DNA from: Gerris lacustris
Taxonomy: Eukaryota > Arthropoda > Insecta > Hemiptera > Gerridae
Reading direction: 5' to 3'
Length of the DNA stretch: 64,000 nt
NCBI GenBank assembly: GCA_951217055.1
Contig: OX578286.1
Span: 16,083,050-16,147,049 of the forward strand
The translations under genes and the position numbers were made by a program. The notes beneath the pieces were generated by a model. That model saw nothing but the letters and a program-made list of their open reading frames with translations, had not been told where the DNA came from and did no database searches. Below, piece by piece: positions 11,777-21,688 of this stretch (position 1 is its first letter; each line of letters opens with the position of its first letter).

Positions 11777-12481
11777 AAGGAGACGGTGCTAAGCGGAATA
11801 TCCAAGGGAACTGTGACGTCATTCCCGAGACAAGAGGTAAGCGATCCTAGCGGACAAATGTAGTACTTGGATTTGAAATCTGTTATTTAATTCCTTATCA
11901 TAATTCATAACAATTCTAATCATAGCAAAAGACATAAAATAATTCTAACACTCTATAAAAGGTAAATAAACATAAAGAATAAGGAAGACGTGATCCTCTA
12001 AAGTTACTTTGGTTAACGCTAGTAGTTTAAATTTTAATTTTGCGTAGCTTTTATTGTTTTAAGTGTGAATGTTTGTGTGTATCGTTTAATATGTTATATT
12101 TTTGTAAGTGTATCTATCATTGTTTTAGTTTTTGACCTTCCTTTCTAAATATTGTTACATATATTGTAAATGAAAATTTAACTTTGAAGAAATTTAAATC
12201 TTACTTTTACACCTTTTTACTTTATATTATTACCTGTATACAAATAGCTCGGGCTGGTTGCGCCAAGACTTATTTAGTTATACAGTTATAAATTTTTTGA
12301 ATCGATCTATTTATTTTGGTGGAGACTTTTTCATATTCTTAATGAAGTCACTCGTCACTCCACAGATCTCTAGAAAAAGTAAATACATAAACATGTTGCC
12401 TGTAGTAGTTTAGCCTTGGGTAATTTGTCATTTAAATTAAACTCCTTCATTTTTTTATAATTACAGTAAATGTTACAGTAA

Positions 12482-12682
12482 GAGTGAATTTTACGGAGTA
12501 CGGCGCTGTTTGCAGAATCAAAGTGAAAAATTAATTTTTTTGCCCTAGAATTTTAAACGGCCCCTCCGCTCATTTTGTGAAATCCTTGCTGCATAACTAA
12601 CAGATTTTCATTCTATTTCGATTTAGACCAGGTAGAGGTCCAAATCGAAGTACAAAATTAGGTGGTACCGCACAATTCATTT
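12482..12682. mobile_element. MITE-D copy 1, nested
   Basis: The ends GAGTGAATTTTACGG and, on the other strand, AAATGAATTGTGCGG are imperfect inverted repeats flanked by TAA. A sister copy lies at 45116-45293 in the thioredoxin intron. The sequence after this MITE (ATCATATGGCTCTATCATTG, about 12757-12776) also resembles 43875-43920, so a larger shared repeat surrounds both. Confidence 0.6.
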
Positions 12683-13033
12683 TAATCAATATCAATGTTA
12701 CTTTTTTGCTTCCTTAACAGAAAAAGTAAGCGTGCTAATTATTTTATATATAGACTATCATATGGCTCTATCATTGAAGCGAGCGTAATGCAATAAATAT
12801 TAATATTAAGAAAATAGATTAATTTAGAGTTGATAATCAAATCACACAGAAAGGCAAAACAGTAGAAATTTTAAAAGTAATCGAAAATCCAAGTGACAGT
12901 TCAAAATTAAAATGAGAAGATTACATTAGAGCTAATGAAGCGAACCTTGTGGCAGTTTTAGGAACTTAATGACAGATGTCAAATTTGAGTACCACATTTG
13001 TCCGCTAGGATCGCTTACCTCTTGCCTCGGGAA

Positions 13034-13041
13034 TGACGTCA
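13034..13041. promoter_or_regulatory. CRE-like palindrome in the transposon end upstream of DDX55
   Basis: TGACGTCA lies inside the right inverted repeat of the 11777-13077 element, about 190 bp before the helicase ATG. This octamer is the classic CREB/ATF-binding site. The same octamer is present in the left repeat. An E-box CACGTG occurs at about 13135. Function is inferred only. Confidence 0.4.
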
Positions 13042-13232
13042 CAGTTCCCTTTCTATTCCGCTCAGCACCGTCTCCTGAAAAGTTATTGTTATGGTTATAT
13101 ATCAGGTTAAAGGTTATAATCTCTTGTTTGTCTCACGTGTGCAATGTTTTTATTTACTTGGTCGGATTGTTTTGGTTTTGTTTGGATTAATATCGAATTG
13201 ATTTGATGTTTTAGTTTAATAAATATACGATA

Positions 13233-15002
13233 ATGTTGACTGAGTGGGAAAGTGTAACTCCTAGATTGAGTCCGTTTGTGCTCGAAACACTTCGGAATTT
13301 GAATTTTCACTCGATGACACCAGTTCAAGCCTCATGTATCCCTTTGTTTTTGAAGAATAAGGATGTTGTCGGTGAAGCGGTGACTGGAAGCGGTAAAACA
13401 TTAGCTTTTCTTATCCCACTGTTGGAAATAATGTGCAGAAGAAGTGAAAAGTGGAAATGTTTTGAAGTTGGCGGAGTTATCATATCTCCTACAAGAGAGT
13501 TAGCTAAGCAAACTAGCCACGTCCTTGCTTCTTTTTTAGATAACATGAAAGTGGATCCTTTTAAACAAACTTTATTGATCGGGGGAACAGATCTGGCCAC
13601 AGATGTAGAAATGCTAAAAGCAGGGTGTAATATAATCGTAGCTACACCTGGACGCTTTGAAGATTTACTTACGAGAAAAGACGTTCCTCTTCACTCCGCT
13701 TTAAAATCACTAGAAATTCTAGTTTTAGACGAAGCTGATAAACTTTTACAACTAGGTTTCGAAAAATCCCTCAATAACATCTTTGAATATCTACCGAGGC
13801 AAAGAAGGACTGGTTTATTTTCTGCGACTCAAACACGCCAATTAAGTTTACTCGTAAGAGCCGGTCTTAGAAATCCTGTGATTGTCTCTGTTAAAGATAA
13901 CGATTCTTCTTCTAATGACATTTCGACTCCTAAAGAATTGATTAATTACTATTCTATTCGGCCTACAAATGAAAAATTAGCGATTCTTGTCGAATTTTTA
14001 AAGTGTCGTAAAAACGACAAATGCATTTTATTCTTCTTAACGTGCGCTTGTGTCGATTATTTTAGTATAGTTTTAAAAAGATTATTACCTTCTATGAACT
14101 TTTACAATTTACATGGTAAGATGAAGAAGAAGGGTTCGAAAATATTAGATAATTTCCGATCAGCGGAAAACGGAGTTTTGTTATGTACGGATGTAATGGA
14201 GCGAGGTATCGATATTCCTGATGTAGAATGGGTTATACAATTTGATCCGCCTACTTCAGTTCAAGCTTTTGTTCATAGGTGTGGTCGTACCGCTCGTATC
14301 GGTAATTCAGGTTTCGCCATTATCTTCTTATCACCTAACGAAGATTCGTATGTCGAATTTATTCAGAGGAATCAAAAAGTTTCCTTAGTCAGTCACGATT
14401 TAGAGGTGAATAAAAATAAAGTCGACGAATATTTAAAATTAATGAGAAATATGCAGATGAAAGATCGAGCTTTATTCGATAAAGCTAATCGTGCTTACGT
14501 TTCATACGTCTATGCTTATACTAAGCACGATTGTTCTATAATTTTAAGAACGGAAGATTTAGATTTCGGCGGATTAGCCGTATCTTTCGGTCTTCTAAAA
14601 TTACCAAAGATGCCCGAAATCAAAGGTAAATCGATCGATTTCGAAAACATCGACATGGATTTCAATACAATTCCATACAAGAATAAAGAGCAGGAAACTT
14701 CGAGATTAATTAAATTAGAAAAGTTCAAAGAAACTGGTCAATGGCCTGGTGTCAAAATACCGAAAAGGCGTAAAGTTACCGAACCATGGTCTAAATCGAA
14801 AGAACAACAAATCGAGAAGAAAAAGAAAAAAGCTTTGAAAAGAGAGAAGAGAAAAAAAATAGAAGTGAAGAAGAAGAAGAAACGTAAAACACTTAGCAGC
14901 TCAGAATGGCAGGAATTGGAAGATAACATTTCCTTCTTAAAAAGAATGAAGAAATATAAAAATTCAGATTTGGGCGATGAAGTTATGGATATGTCAGATT
15001 GA
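13233..15002 (+). CDS. DDX55: DEAD-box ATP-dependent RNA helicase, DDX55/Spb4 type
   Basis: This intronless 589-residue frame has all helicase motifs. MTPVQASCIP is the Q motif (28-37), AVTGSGKT motif I (49-56), PTRELA Ia (86-91), TPGR Ib (138-141) and DEAD II (166-169). SAT is III (197-199), MERGIDIP V (322-329) and HRCGRTAR VI (348-355). The opening TEWESVTPRLSPFVLETL, the spacing, and the lysine-rich tail (about 535-560) after a DUF4217-like region fit the DDX55/Spb4 subfamily. That subfamily acts in the nucleolus in assembly of the large ribosomal subunit. The chosen ATG is the first in frame and sits just before the conserved W/F of the Q-motif region. Other nucleolar DEAD-box families such as DDX18 are less likely given this N-terminus. 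A poly(A) signal AATAAA follows at 15099. Confidence 0.9.
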   Translation: MLTEWESVTPRLSPFVLETLRNLNFHSMTPVQASCIPLFLKNKDVVGEAVTGSGKTLAFLIPLLEIMCRRSEKWKCFEVGGVIISPTRELAKQTSHVLASFLDNMKVDPFKQTLLIGGTDLATDVEMLKAGCNIIVATPGRFEDLLTRKDVPLHSALKSLEILVLDEADKLLQLGFEKSLNNIFEYLPRQRRTGLFSATQTRQLSLLVRAGLRNPVIVSVKDNDSSSNDISTPKELINYYSIRPTNEKLAILVEFLKCRKNDKCILFFLTCACVDYFSIVLKRLLPSMNFYNLHGKMKKKGSKILDNFRSAENGVLLCTDVMERGIDIPDVEWVIQFDPPTSVQAFVHRCGRTARIGNSGFAIIFLSPNEDSYVEFIQRNQKVSLVSHDLEVNKNKVDEYLKLMRNMQMKDRALFDKANRAYVSYVYAYTKHDCSIILRTEDLDFGGLAVSFGLLKLPKMPEIKGKSIDFENIDMDFNTIPYKNKEQETSRLIKLEKFKETGQWPGVKIPKRRKVTEPWSKSKEQQIEKKKKKALKREKRKKIEVKKKKKRKTLSSSEWQELEDNISFLKRMKKYKNSDLGDEVMDMSD

Positions 15003-15629
15003 AGGTTTATATTTTTATTGTTGAGAATATTTTATTTTTACAAAATTTTTTATATATAAAAAAAAATTCATCGGGTGGAATGATTTGTTTTAAGAGCTAA
15101 TAAATGATTTATCTTCTACATTCCCACCCTAAAATTGTTTTATATTTTTTTTTTCCTTTTAGTATCTATTATATATGACAACTATTAGAGGAGGGTGGTA
15201 GATAAGAAGTCTGAAATTCGAAATAGAGGATTTATGCCACTATCTGTTGGTAATTTTTTTTGTTTAGTGATAAATGTTAAACAACCACATTATCATAATG
15301 GTTAAACAGTGAGGGCGTAAAGTTCCTGACCTCTGTGCTAAAGCCTTTCTTGTAGACATGGTGGTTCTCAAATTTTAGCTATAGAGTAACACATATTCAC
15401 ATGAAATTTATTTGATATCATGATTTCTTATTTTCTTCATAACTCTACTACTTGTATAAGACCCTGGCCTTCCCAATGCCTTTCTAAACCTCTGAATCTG
15501 TGGCCTGCAAAGGCTACCTTCTCACATCTTCGAGCTATCTCAGTGTGGGTTTGCCTCTAGGCCACCTTTCTCCTCGGTGTCCATCTAAAAACTTGTTTCT
15601 TTCCATCTGATTTTAATATCCATTATACA
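15003..15629. other. DDX55 3' region and spacer
   Basis: AATAAA at about 15099-15104 is the likely helicase poly(A) signal. It sits between GGGTGGAATG (about 15074) and its inverse CATTCCCACCC (about 15119), which could form a loop. No other gene is seen up to the MITE at 15630. Confidence 0.5.
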
Positions 15630-15860
15630 GCACTTCTTTAGATTGTTACTCCCCTTAAAAAAACATAGGGGAGTAACAATCTGAAGAAGGTGTGTGGAAT
15701 GATCTTCTTTAATCTGTTACACCCCTTATAAAAACAGAAATGTGATATTCCTTTGTCCCAAAGTACATTGGACTAAACATCTCTTTGTCTTACTTGATAG
15801 TTATTTAGTCAAAGTCATTTATATTATTAAAAAAATAGGGGTACATTCTAAAGAAGTACC
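15630..15860 (+). mobile_element. MITE-A copy 3
   Basis: This is a full-length copy: terminal repeat, short hairpin closing at about 15690, then the second forward repeat, the core GTGATATTCCTTTGTCCCAA, and a right end AAAGAAGTACC. Confidence 0.85.
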
Positions 15861-15892
15861 TATTACTCAAGGTATTATCAATTTTTTTAAGT

Positions 15893-16060
15893 TTTTGGTA
15901 GTTTTCATACTACGGAAAGTTTAAATTTTAATTTAAATCAAATTATAATTATTATTTACTATGGGAAACAGACAGTGAAAAATACACTCCCGGCGCGGGA
16001 GTGTATTTTTCACTGTCTGTTTCCCGTAGTAAGTAATAATTATAATTTGATTTAAATCAA
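15893..16060. repeat. 62-bp-arm palindrome derived from the tRNA-SINE-like family
   Basis: 15931-15992 and 15996-16057 are near-perfect inverted copies (two mismatches seen) around the 3-base centre GCG. The left flank (TTGGTAGTTTTCATACTACG) and arms (GGGAAACAGAC) match the SINE-like locus at 27894-28310. Here the tRNA-like part between the arms is gone, leaving a cruciform-capable hairpin. Confidence 0.85.
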
Positions 16061-16826
16061 GGTTATTTAACTGCTGAGTCTCTCCTCATCCTTGCATTAC
16101 TGGTATGTGTCAGATCATAGATGACGGATTTGAGGACGCAATTAATATGTTATTCCTGAAGATGAGTAATGTTTTGAAATAGCAATTACGTACTATTCTA
16201 ATGTTAAATTGGTCCAACTGGTATCAAATTACATGTTTCTGCCAACATATTTTAGAACAAAACTAAAATGATTAGTTTTTTGGGAGGAAAAACAATATCA
16301 CAATGGCTAATGTTTAATAGAAAACAACTGATGGTCATCACTTCATAAAACTAGTCTGTATTGTACATTAGGTACTGTGGTTTTTTACTATAAACACATA
16401 AAATTTGCTCTTTGAGTGTCATTCACTATATTGAGCTGGTCCCCTGCCAGTGTGATTATTGGCGCTTTATGTTTACTCCATCAAGAGCATTGAACATTCT
16501 TGGCCTTCTCTATATTAATCAGATATAATGTTGAGTAAGTAATGAGTTAAAAGATCAAAATTTCCTTCCATGAAGGTATTTTAGGAAAATAGCTTTTTAA
16601 TATCTTCCTATGTTATTTCACTAACTTCTTTTAGCCCGAGTGCACATTGAGACAACAGGCGACCCAGAGTAGTTTATGTGAACCACAAAAATATACAAGA
16701 CCGCCGCATGAATTGAGACGCATATCAGGGCAATAGTGCTCCACATGTGGATCTGACTCAGATACTTTGTGACACGCTCATTTACATTTTCATTGTTATT
16801 AATTGATTTTAATCTTTTGTGTGCAG
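16061..16826. other. Spacer or intron, no coding sequence recognised
   Basis: A first exon for the zucchini/PLD6-like gene (membrane anchor and N-terminal part) would be expected here or further upstream, but none was recognised. Confidence 0.4.
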
Positions 16827-19210
16827 GAAACTCTTAGAGAGCCTAGGTTCTGCAAGAAAGACGCTGGATATCTGTATTAATCTTCTTTGTTGCACTGAAG
16901 TAGCAGAGTGTATCCTAGATGCAGCTCTTCTAAGGAACGTCAAAGTCAGGATCATTTGTGACTCTATCATGGCTAAGAATATAGGCTCTCAGGTTCCAAT
17001 GCTCACTAAAGCAGGTAATTTAATCATTGGCTGGAAGAGATGTTTAAAAAATTGTATGCTACTCACCCATTTTTCTTTAAAATGATATATTAGGCCCTCC
17101 TAAGATATAATATTTTATGTCTTTGATTTCTTTCTGTGCCTATTAGTTTCCCTTCCACATGCTCACATACAGTCATTTACACCTATATCTTCAAAATTAT
17201 TTATCTGATTTTTTATGAAATTTGGATGGTTTGCCAAAAGTAGCCTGCAGATAGCACCAGATTAATTTCAACCGTCTACCCTCTTTAACTTTTGCTAAAT
17301 TAATACTTTGTTTGTCATGTGAAAAATCAAAACAATTTTGACACATTAAAAAAACGGGGGAAGCAATTAAATAAATTAGAGAATAATAGCTTGTAAAAGC
17401 ATAAAATGAATAAAGTTCTTGCTAGGATGCAAGGAAGCTATGTGCCACACTAATTGGCAGTCTATTTTCTTCTTAACCCAGTGAGTTGACTCTACATTGA
17501 GCCTTAAGACCTTTTATGGGTTGATTTGAACCATCCTCAGGTACACGTCATTGCGGGGGGGGGGGGGGGGGGGACGCGTTCCCCCCCTATGTTTGAGATG
17601 TAATAAAGAATTTAACCTAAAAAAAGTTTAAAATATCTAACCCGTTTTTACTTTTGTACATATATTTTATCTTTAATAATATATTATCCATTGTGTGGCA
17701 CTTCGATACCATGTTACTGTGAACATTGAACAACTAATTTAGAATCTGAAGATGAATCAAAACCTGTTATCAGTTATTACAAACACTTTGTGTAAAGACC
17801 TAGTGTTTCCTCCCCCTCGCCCTTTTCAAAATGATGACGAATATGTCATTTATTGTTTGGGGAAAATCTGCATTATATGTCTCACCTATATCTTAACGTC
17901 CTATTCGGTTTTTAGGGTTTCGTTAGTAAAACAAAAAACAAACAAAAAAAAAAAACCCTAATAGTTTCGTTCCTGTGTCTGTCACTCACTCTGTTTTTTG
18001 CTTGGGTATCAAATGAAAGGTATTGAAGAGTAGATGAAGAGTGCGTGAAAGAAAATACTGAATTTATCGAGATACTTCAACCGGAATCGTTTTTGCAATG
18101 TACAGAGGTACTGTAAAAAGAAACAGTTAAAAAAAAAAAAACGAACTAAATCGGACAGTACGAAATAAGGAGGACAAATAGTGTAGTTTTGACCAATTTT
18201 GATGTCAAAAGAGAACTTAATGTAAAGAATGAAAATGTTTCCATAAAATTCCCACAATTTTACTAGGGCCCCCAGACTCCCCCTACCTTTGTCTGGGGCT
18301 GTAATAGCTCGACCACCCCCCAAAATCTATGGCCAAATCTGCAAATTTGGCAGTCCAAAATTTGGACTAAACTTTATATTATGGCCTCCCTAAGAAACAA
18401 GTTTGTATTGTTTTTCATAACTATTGATAAAATGACATAGTTTATAATAGATTTTAAGTAATATTACATAATGGATATTGACTGATCTATTTAATCTACA
18501 ATGATTAGGTGCACAACTCTTACTATGTTACAATTACTATTTTTGAGTTTGTATATTAAAATTATTTTAAGAAACTTGTGGTCATACTTTTGTCCCAACG
18601 AACTAAACCTAATAAATACTTTATTATATGACGAAGTATTAAAATCAAATTTCACCAAGATGCATAAAAACGCTGTTTTGAGAGGTCACATTTTCCGGGG
18701 GGAGGACCCCCCTCCCGGAATGTGTTCCCCCCATTAATGCACTCCTGACGACGTCCATGGTACACATATTTATAATGACCTTCGTTTCATGCAGGTTTTG
18801 TAACCACCGGGGTACAATGATCCTCACTTTGGGGATTAAAGAAACAAAAAAGCACTCATGATAAATATTGTTATTTTGCCTACAAAATTTAAAGCTATCG
18901 AGGAGAGTACTTCTTACCTCAATATTGACTAAAGTAATCTCTTCTTTTTTTTCAAATATATTTTTATTTTAAACATGTATGCTATTATGTTACAGGTATT
19001 GACATTAAAATGCCATCTGACATCCCAATGCACTGTAAGTTTGCAATTGTTGATTCAAAGACACTTATAATCGGTTCTCTAAATTGGACTGTTCAAGGAC
19101 TACATGGGAACTGGGACGTGTTTATAGTTACCTCACAACCAGACATTGTAAAGGATTACGTTAAGAATTATGATCTTATGATAAACCATCCAAAAATTGT
19201 CAGTTTTTGA
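16827..19210 (+). CDS. PLD6: Zucchini/PLD6-like mitochondrial phospholipase-D nuclease, partial (two 3' exons)
   Basis: The exons are 16827-17014 and 18996-19210, joined in phase 1 (CAG|GTAATT donor, TTACAG acceptor). The first encodes KLLESLGSARKTLDICINLL...VKVRIICDSIMAKNIGSQ...LTKAG. The second encodes GIDIKMPSDIP, the HKD motif HCKFAIVD (H-x-K-x4-D), then IIGSLNWTVQ, ending at a stop. Order and spacing match PLD6/zucchini, a dimeric single-HKD enzyme of the outer mitochondrial membrane. The family makes piRNA 5' ends and has reported cardiolipin hydrolase activity. The N-terminal exon, which should carry the membrane anchor, was not found, so the start is unknown. The second residue of HHKF, often His, is Cys here; the catalytic H, K and D are kept. 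AATAAA follows at about 19237. Confidence 0.82.
17015..18995. other. Intron of the PLD6-like gene
   Basis: It holds a 19-G run (17555-17573) near a C-run, and a repeat piece with AGGGTTTCGTTAG and GAAACTATTAGGG at 17916-17970 (compare 60290-60350, inverted). A GC-rich patch (CCGGGGGGAGGACCCCCC) lies at about 18700. No coding sequence was recognised. Confidence 0.5.
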
Positions 19211-20198
19211 TAACCTTATCATAATATACTTGTAAATAAACATCTAAGTTTTATCATTTTTTATTTTATTTTAATAAAAAATGTACTTTTAATGTTATCT
19301 TTGAGCTAAAGCTTCAAATGAGAGCAAAAACACCCCAAAAAATATTTTTTTATCAAGGCTCTTGATTACGGGCCAGGAACCTGGTGCCCTCAGTGTACTT
19401 CTAATCCCAAATTGCCATTTATTTTTCTCGTCAACTGCTGGCATTTGTGCCCATGGTAATTTTCTAATCTGGTATTGTACCCTTTTAGGCAAATAGGTTG
19501 CCAACCCCTGCTCTAGACATGGCACATGAAAAGCAAAAGGACCATGTTAAGTTCTGGCACATAAGACCTTTCTGTTCTCAGCTCGACATTTACAGTCAAT
19601 AGTAGTTGTTCTCTTTCATGAAAACTTAAAAATGTTGTAATTCATCTTGCTAATCCCATCTCTATAAGAGCTTGAATGGTTAAAATGATGATATAGTTTA
19701 TACTTTGAGACAGCTGGATTACTGTTCTAGAATCATCCAAGAAATCTCCTTTACATTGCTACTTGGTGAACAAAAAGCAAAAGTTCTTAATTTAAAATGT
19801 TGGTGTCCATTAAAGCATTCTAACAACTAAAAAAGAAGGTACAATGAAATTTCCTATTTCAAAATTTAAGCCGGTCAAAGTATACTTTGACCAAGTCAGC
19901 TTTGACTCTACTTTGAGATTTCTTGGATCGTGTAAACAGGGTTCAAAGTCAACTTAGACTTGAAAGTTGAGTTGGATGGGCCCAACTTTTTTTGATATAA
20001 GTAGACTTTGATGAAAACATAAATGGCACCCACCTGACAAATTATTAGCATGAGCTGTCGAAAACGGCTTACGAGGTGAGGTTGTGCCAGGTTATATTTA
20101 CAAGAAGGTTATATATTACCACTGTTTTAAAGCAATATAAGTACAATTTTAGTGCATATCTTTAAAAATTATAATAAATAATCATTGAAAGATCTTAA
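19211..20198. other. Spacer downstream of the PLD6-like gene
   Basis: No gene was recognised. CATCCAAGAAATCTC (about 19735-19749) returns inverted at about 19917-19931, and several TTTGACT/AGTCAAAG boxes lie at 19870-20010. It may be a degraded inverted-repeat element. Confidence 0.4.
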
Positions 20199-20416
20199 AG
20201 GCGAAGATACACATGCCGTTAAATTGGGGAAGTAGCTTGCATGCCAAATGAGGGTATTTGCCAGTAACTGGCATATGCTAAGGAGTTTTATTAAGTTTTT
20301 ATCTGCTTGCTTGGCAGCTAAAGGCATGCAATTTAACATATACACGTGCATGTAGCTTGCACTTGAAAGTAGCTGGCATGTTTTTGTTCAAGCTACAGGC
20401 ATGTGTATCTCCGCTT
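20199..20416. mobile_element. PIF/Harbinger-like MITE, 218 bp
   Basis: The inverted ends (left AGGCGAAGATACACATGCC, right AAGCGGAGATACACATGCC on the opposite strand) are flanked by TAA or TTAA. TAGCTTGCA/TGCAAGCTA-type subrepeats recur inside. There is no transposase. Confidence 0.7.
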
Positions 20417-20459
20417 TAAGGAAAAGGCATTTCACACAATCTATCTTAATCTCTTCTAT

Positions 20460-21010
20460 GATCTGAACTGACTGAGACTCATATAAAATCAGCAGTCTGT
20501 TCAGAGGCAGTCTCTTAAACTTTTCTAAGAGAACAATTGGCATTCCAAAGGTTTGCTGTCTAAGAAGAGTCCATTGCTGGGCAGCAGCTTTAGTAGGAAA
20601 GTAGGAGTTTCATTTTCCTCTCCACACAGTCGACAGGTTGGTATGATTTTTAACCGCAGTTGCAAATGTCTGTTGAGTCGTTGAGACAACAATGACCAGT
20701 TATAAATCTAGTCATAAGATGGCAAGTGCCCCTGTTGAGGGCCAATATTGTCTTCATAACTTTATGAGAGGGTCCTGAAATAAAAAAATTAGATTGTCTC
20801 ATTCTGGAAGCACTTTCCCAGGTTCTTTTTTAACAAAGACTTCGTTAAAGTGTCCCTCAATAAAGGGAGATATGCCTTCCACTGGTTCTAGGACAGAAGA
20901 AATAACACTGGAATCCAACCTTGCCAGTTGATCGGCAGATTCATTTCCTTCTATCCCACTATGATCTGGAACTCATACTAGGCCGACCGTATTCCATCTT
21001 ACCAGATCAA
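20460..21010 (-). pseudogene. LINE fragment with RNase H remnant
   Basis: The minus strand encodes VPDHSGIEGNESADQLAR, a hallmark of the RNase H domain of non-LTR retrotransposons. After a gap and stops comes a C-terminal remnant (TRFITGHCCLN...). Frames are broken and reverse transcriptase is missing. It is a dead insertion. Confidence 0.7.
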
Positions 21011-21688
21011 TAAGAAACCTCTTGCAATCTATCAATAAATTTTTAAAGTTTATTCAAACTATTGCCATACTTTTGACTGATTATTGTACTGTCACCGGAA
21101 TTATATAATCTGAGCAAGTTTGAGCTCTCTAGGAAGTCAGGAAATGGGTCAAATTTAGATTACATGATTTTGAAACAAAAATAACTAAAGCAAGTTAAAT
21201 AAAAGTAAAAGAGTGTAAAAAAGGAGAAATCCCGGAGATAATAAATATAATGAAATATATTATTGACCTGTGGTCTCTAGACCTAGTCTGTGGTAGGGTT
21301 AAACGAAGATCCAATTACAGTCCCACATATTCAAGTAACTTCCTCTTCTAAATTCAATCGTGAAAGAAGAAACGAAAACTTATTTCAACTTTCTCTGAAA
21401 TATTTTATTAATAATTCAGATAGTGTTAAACAATTTTGTGACAAATAAATGAAAAAAAATTGGGAATACCTTAATTTTTTTAACAAAAAAAAAATAGATA
21501 ACCTAACATAAACTTCCTCACATGTAACATTTTTATTTTACGTTTACGAACCCTCGCGACCCATGTTATTGTCTATTGCCTAATAATTGAATATTGATAC
21601 TTAATAATAAGTTCACCGGGTATTTCCTTAGTTATTATTGCTATACTATTAATAATTAGTTCATTTGTTTTCCATTTGATTCCTCATC
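21011..21688. other. Upstream flank of THUMPD1
   Basis: AT-rich; no other gene was recognised. The THUMPD1 promoter and 5' UTR should lie here but no clear core element was identified. Confidence 0.45.

Larger units (their letters stand above)
11777..13077. mobile_element. Long-terminal-inverted-repeat DNA element upstream of DDX55
   Basis: About 105 bases at 11778-11882 return inverted at 12973-13077 with few mismatches. Both contain GGAGACGGTGCT, GGGAACTGTGACGTCATTCC and GTAAGCGATCCTAGCGGACA. The interior is about 1.1 kb, AT-rich, and holds a smaller MITE (12482-12682). No transposase frame exists. A target duplication could not be settled, so the superfamily is unknown. The right end stops about 155 bp before the helicase start codon. 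Confidence 0.75.

Noticed and set aside
13034..13232. MED21/DDX55 as one compact bidirectional promoter
   Set aside because: The start codons are 2.9 kb apart with a 1.3-kb transposon between them.
17555..17573. 19-G run as a possible G-quadruplex or regulatory site
   Set aside because: A simple mononucleotide run in an intron, prone to sequencing error, without further support.
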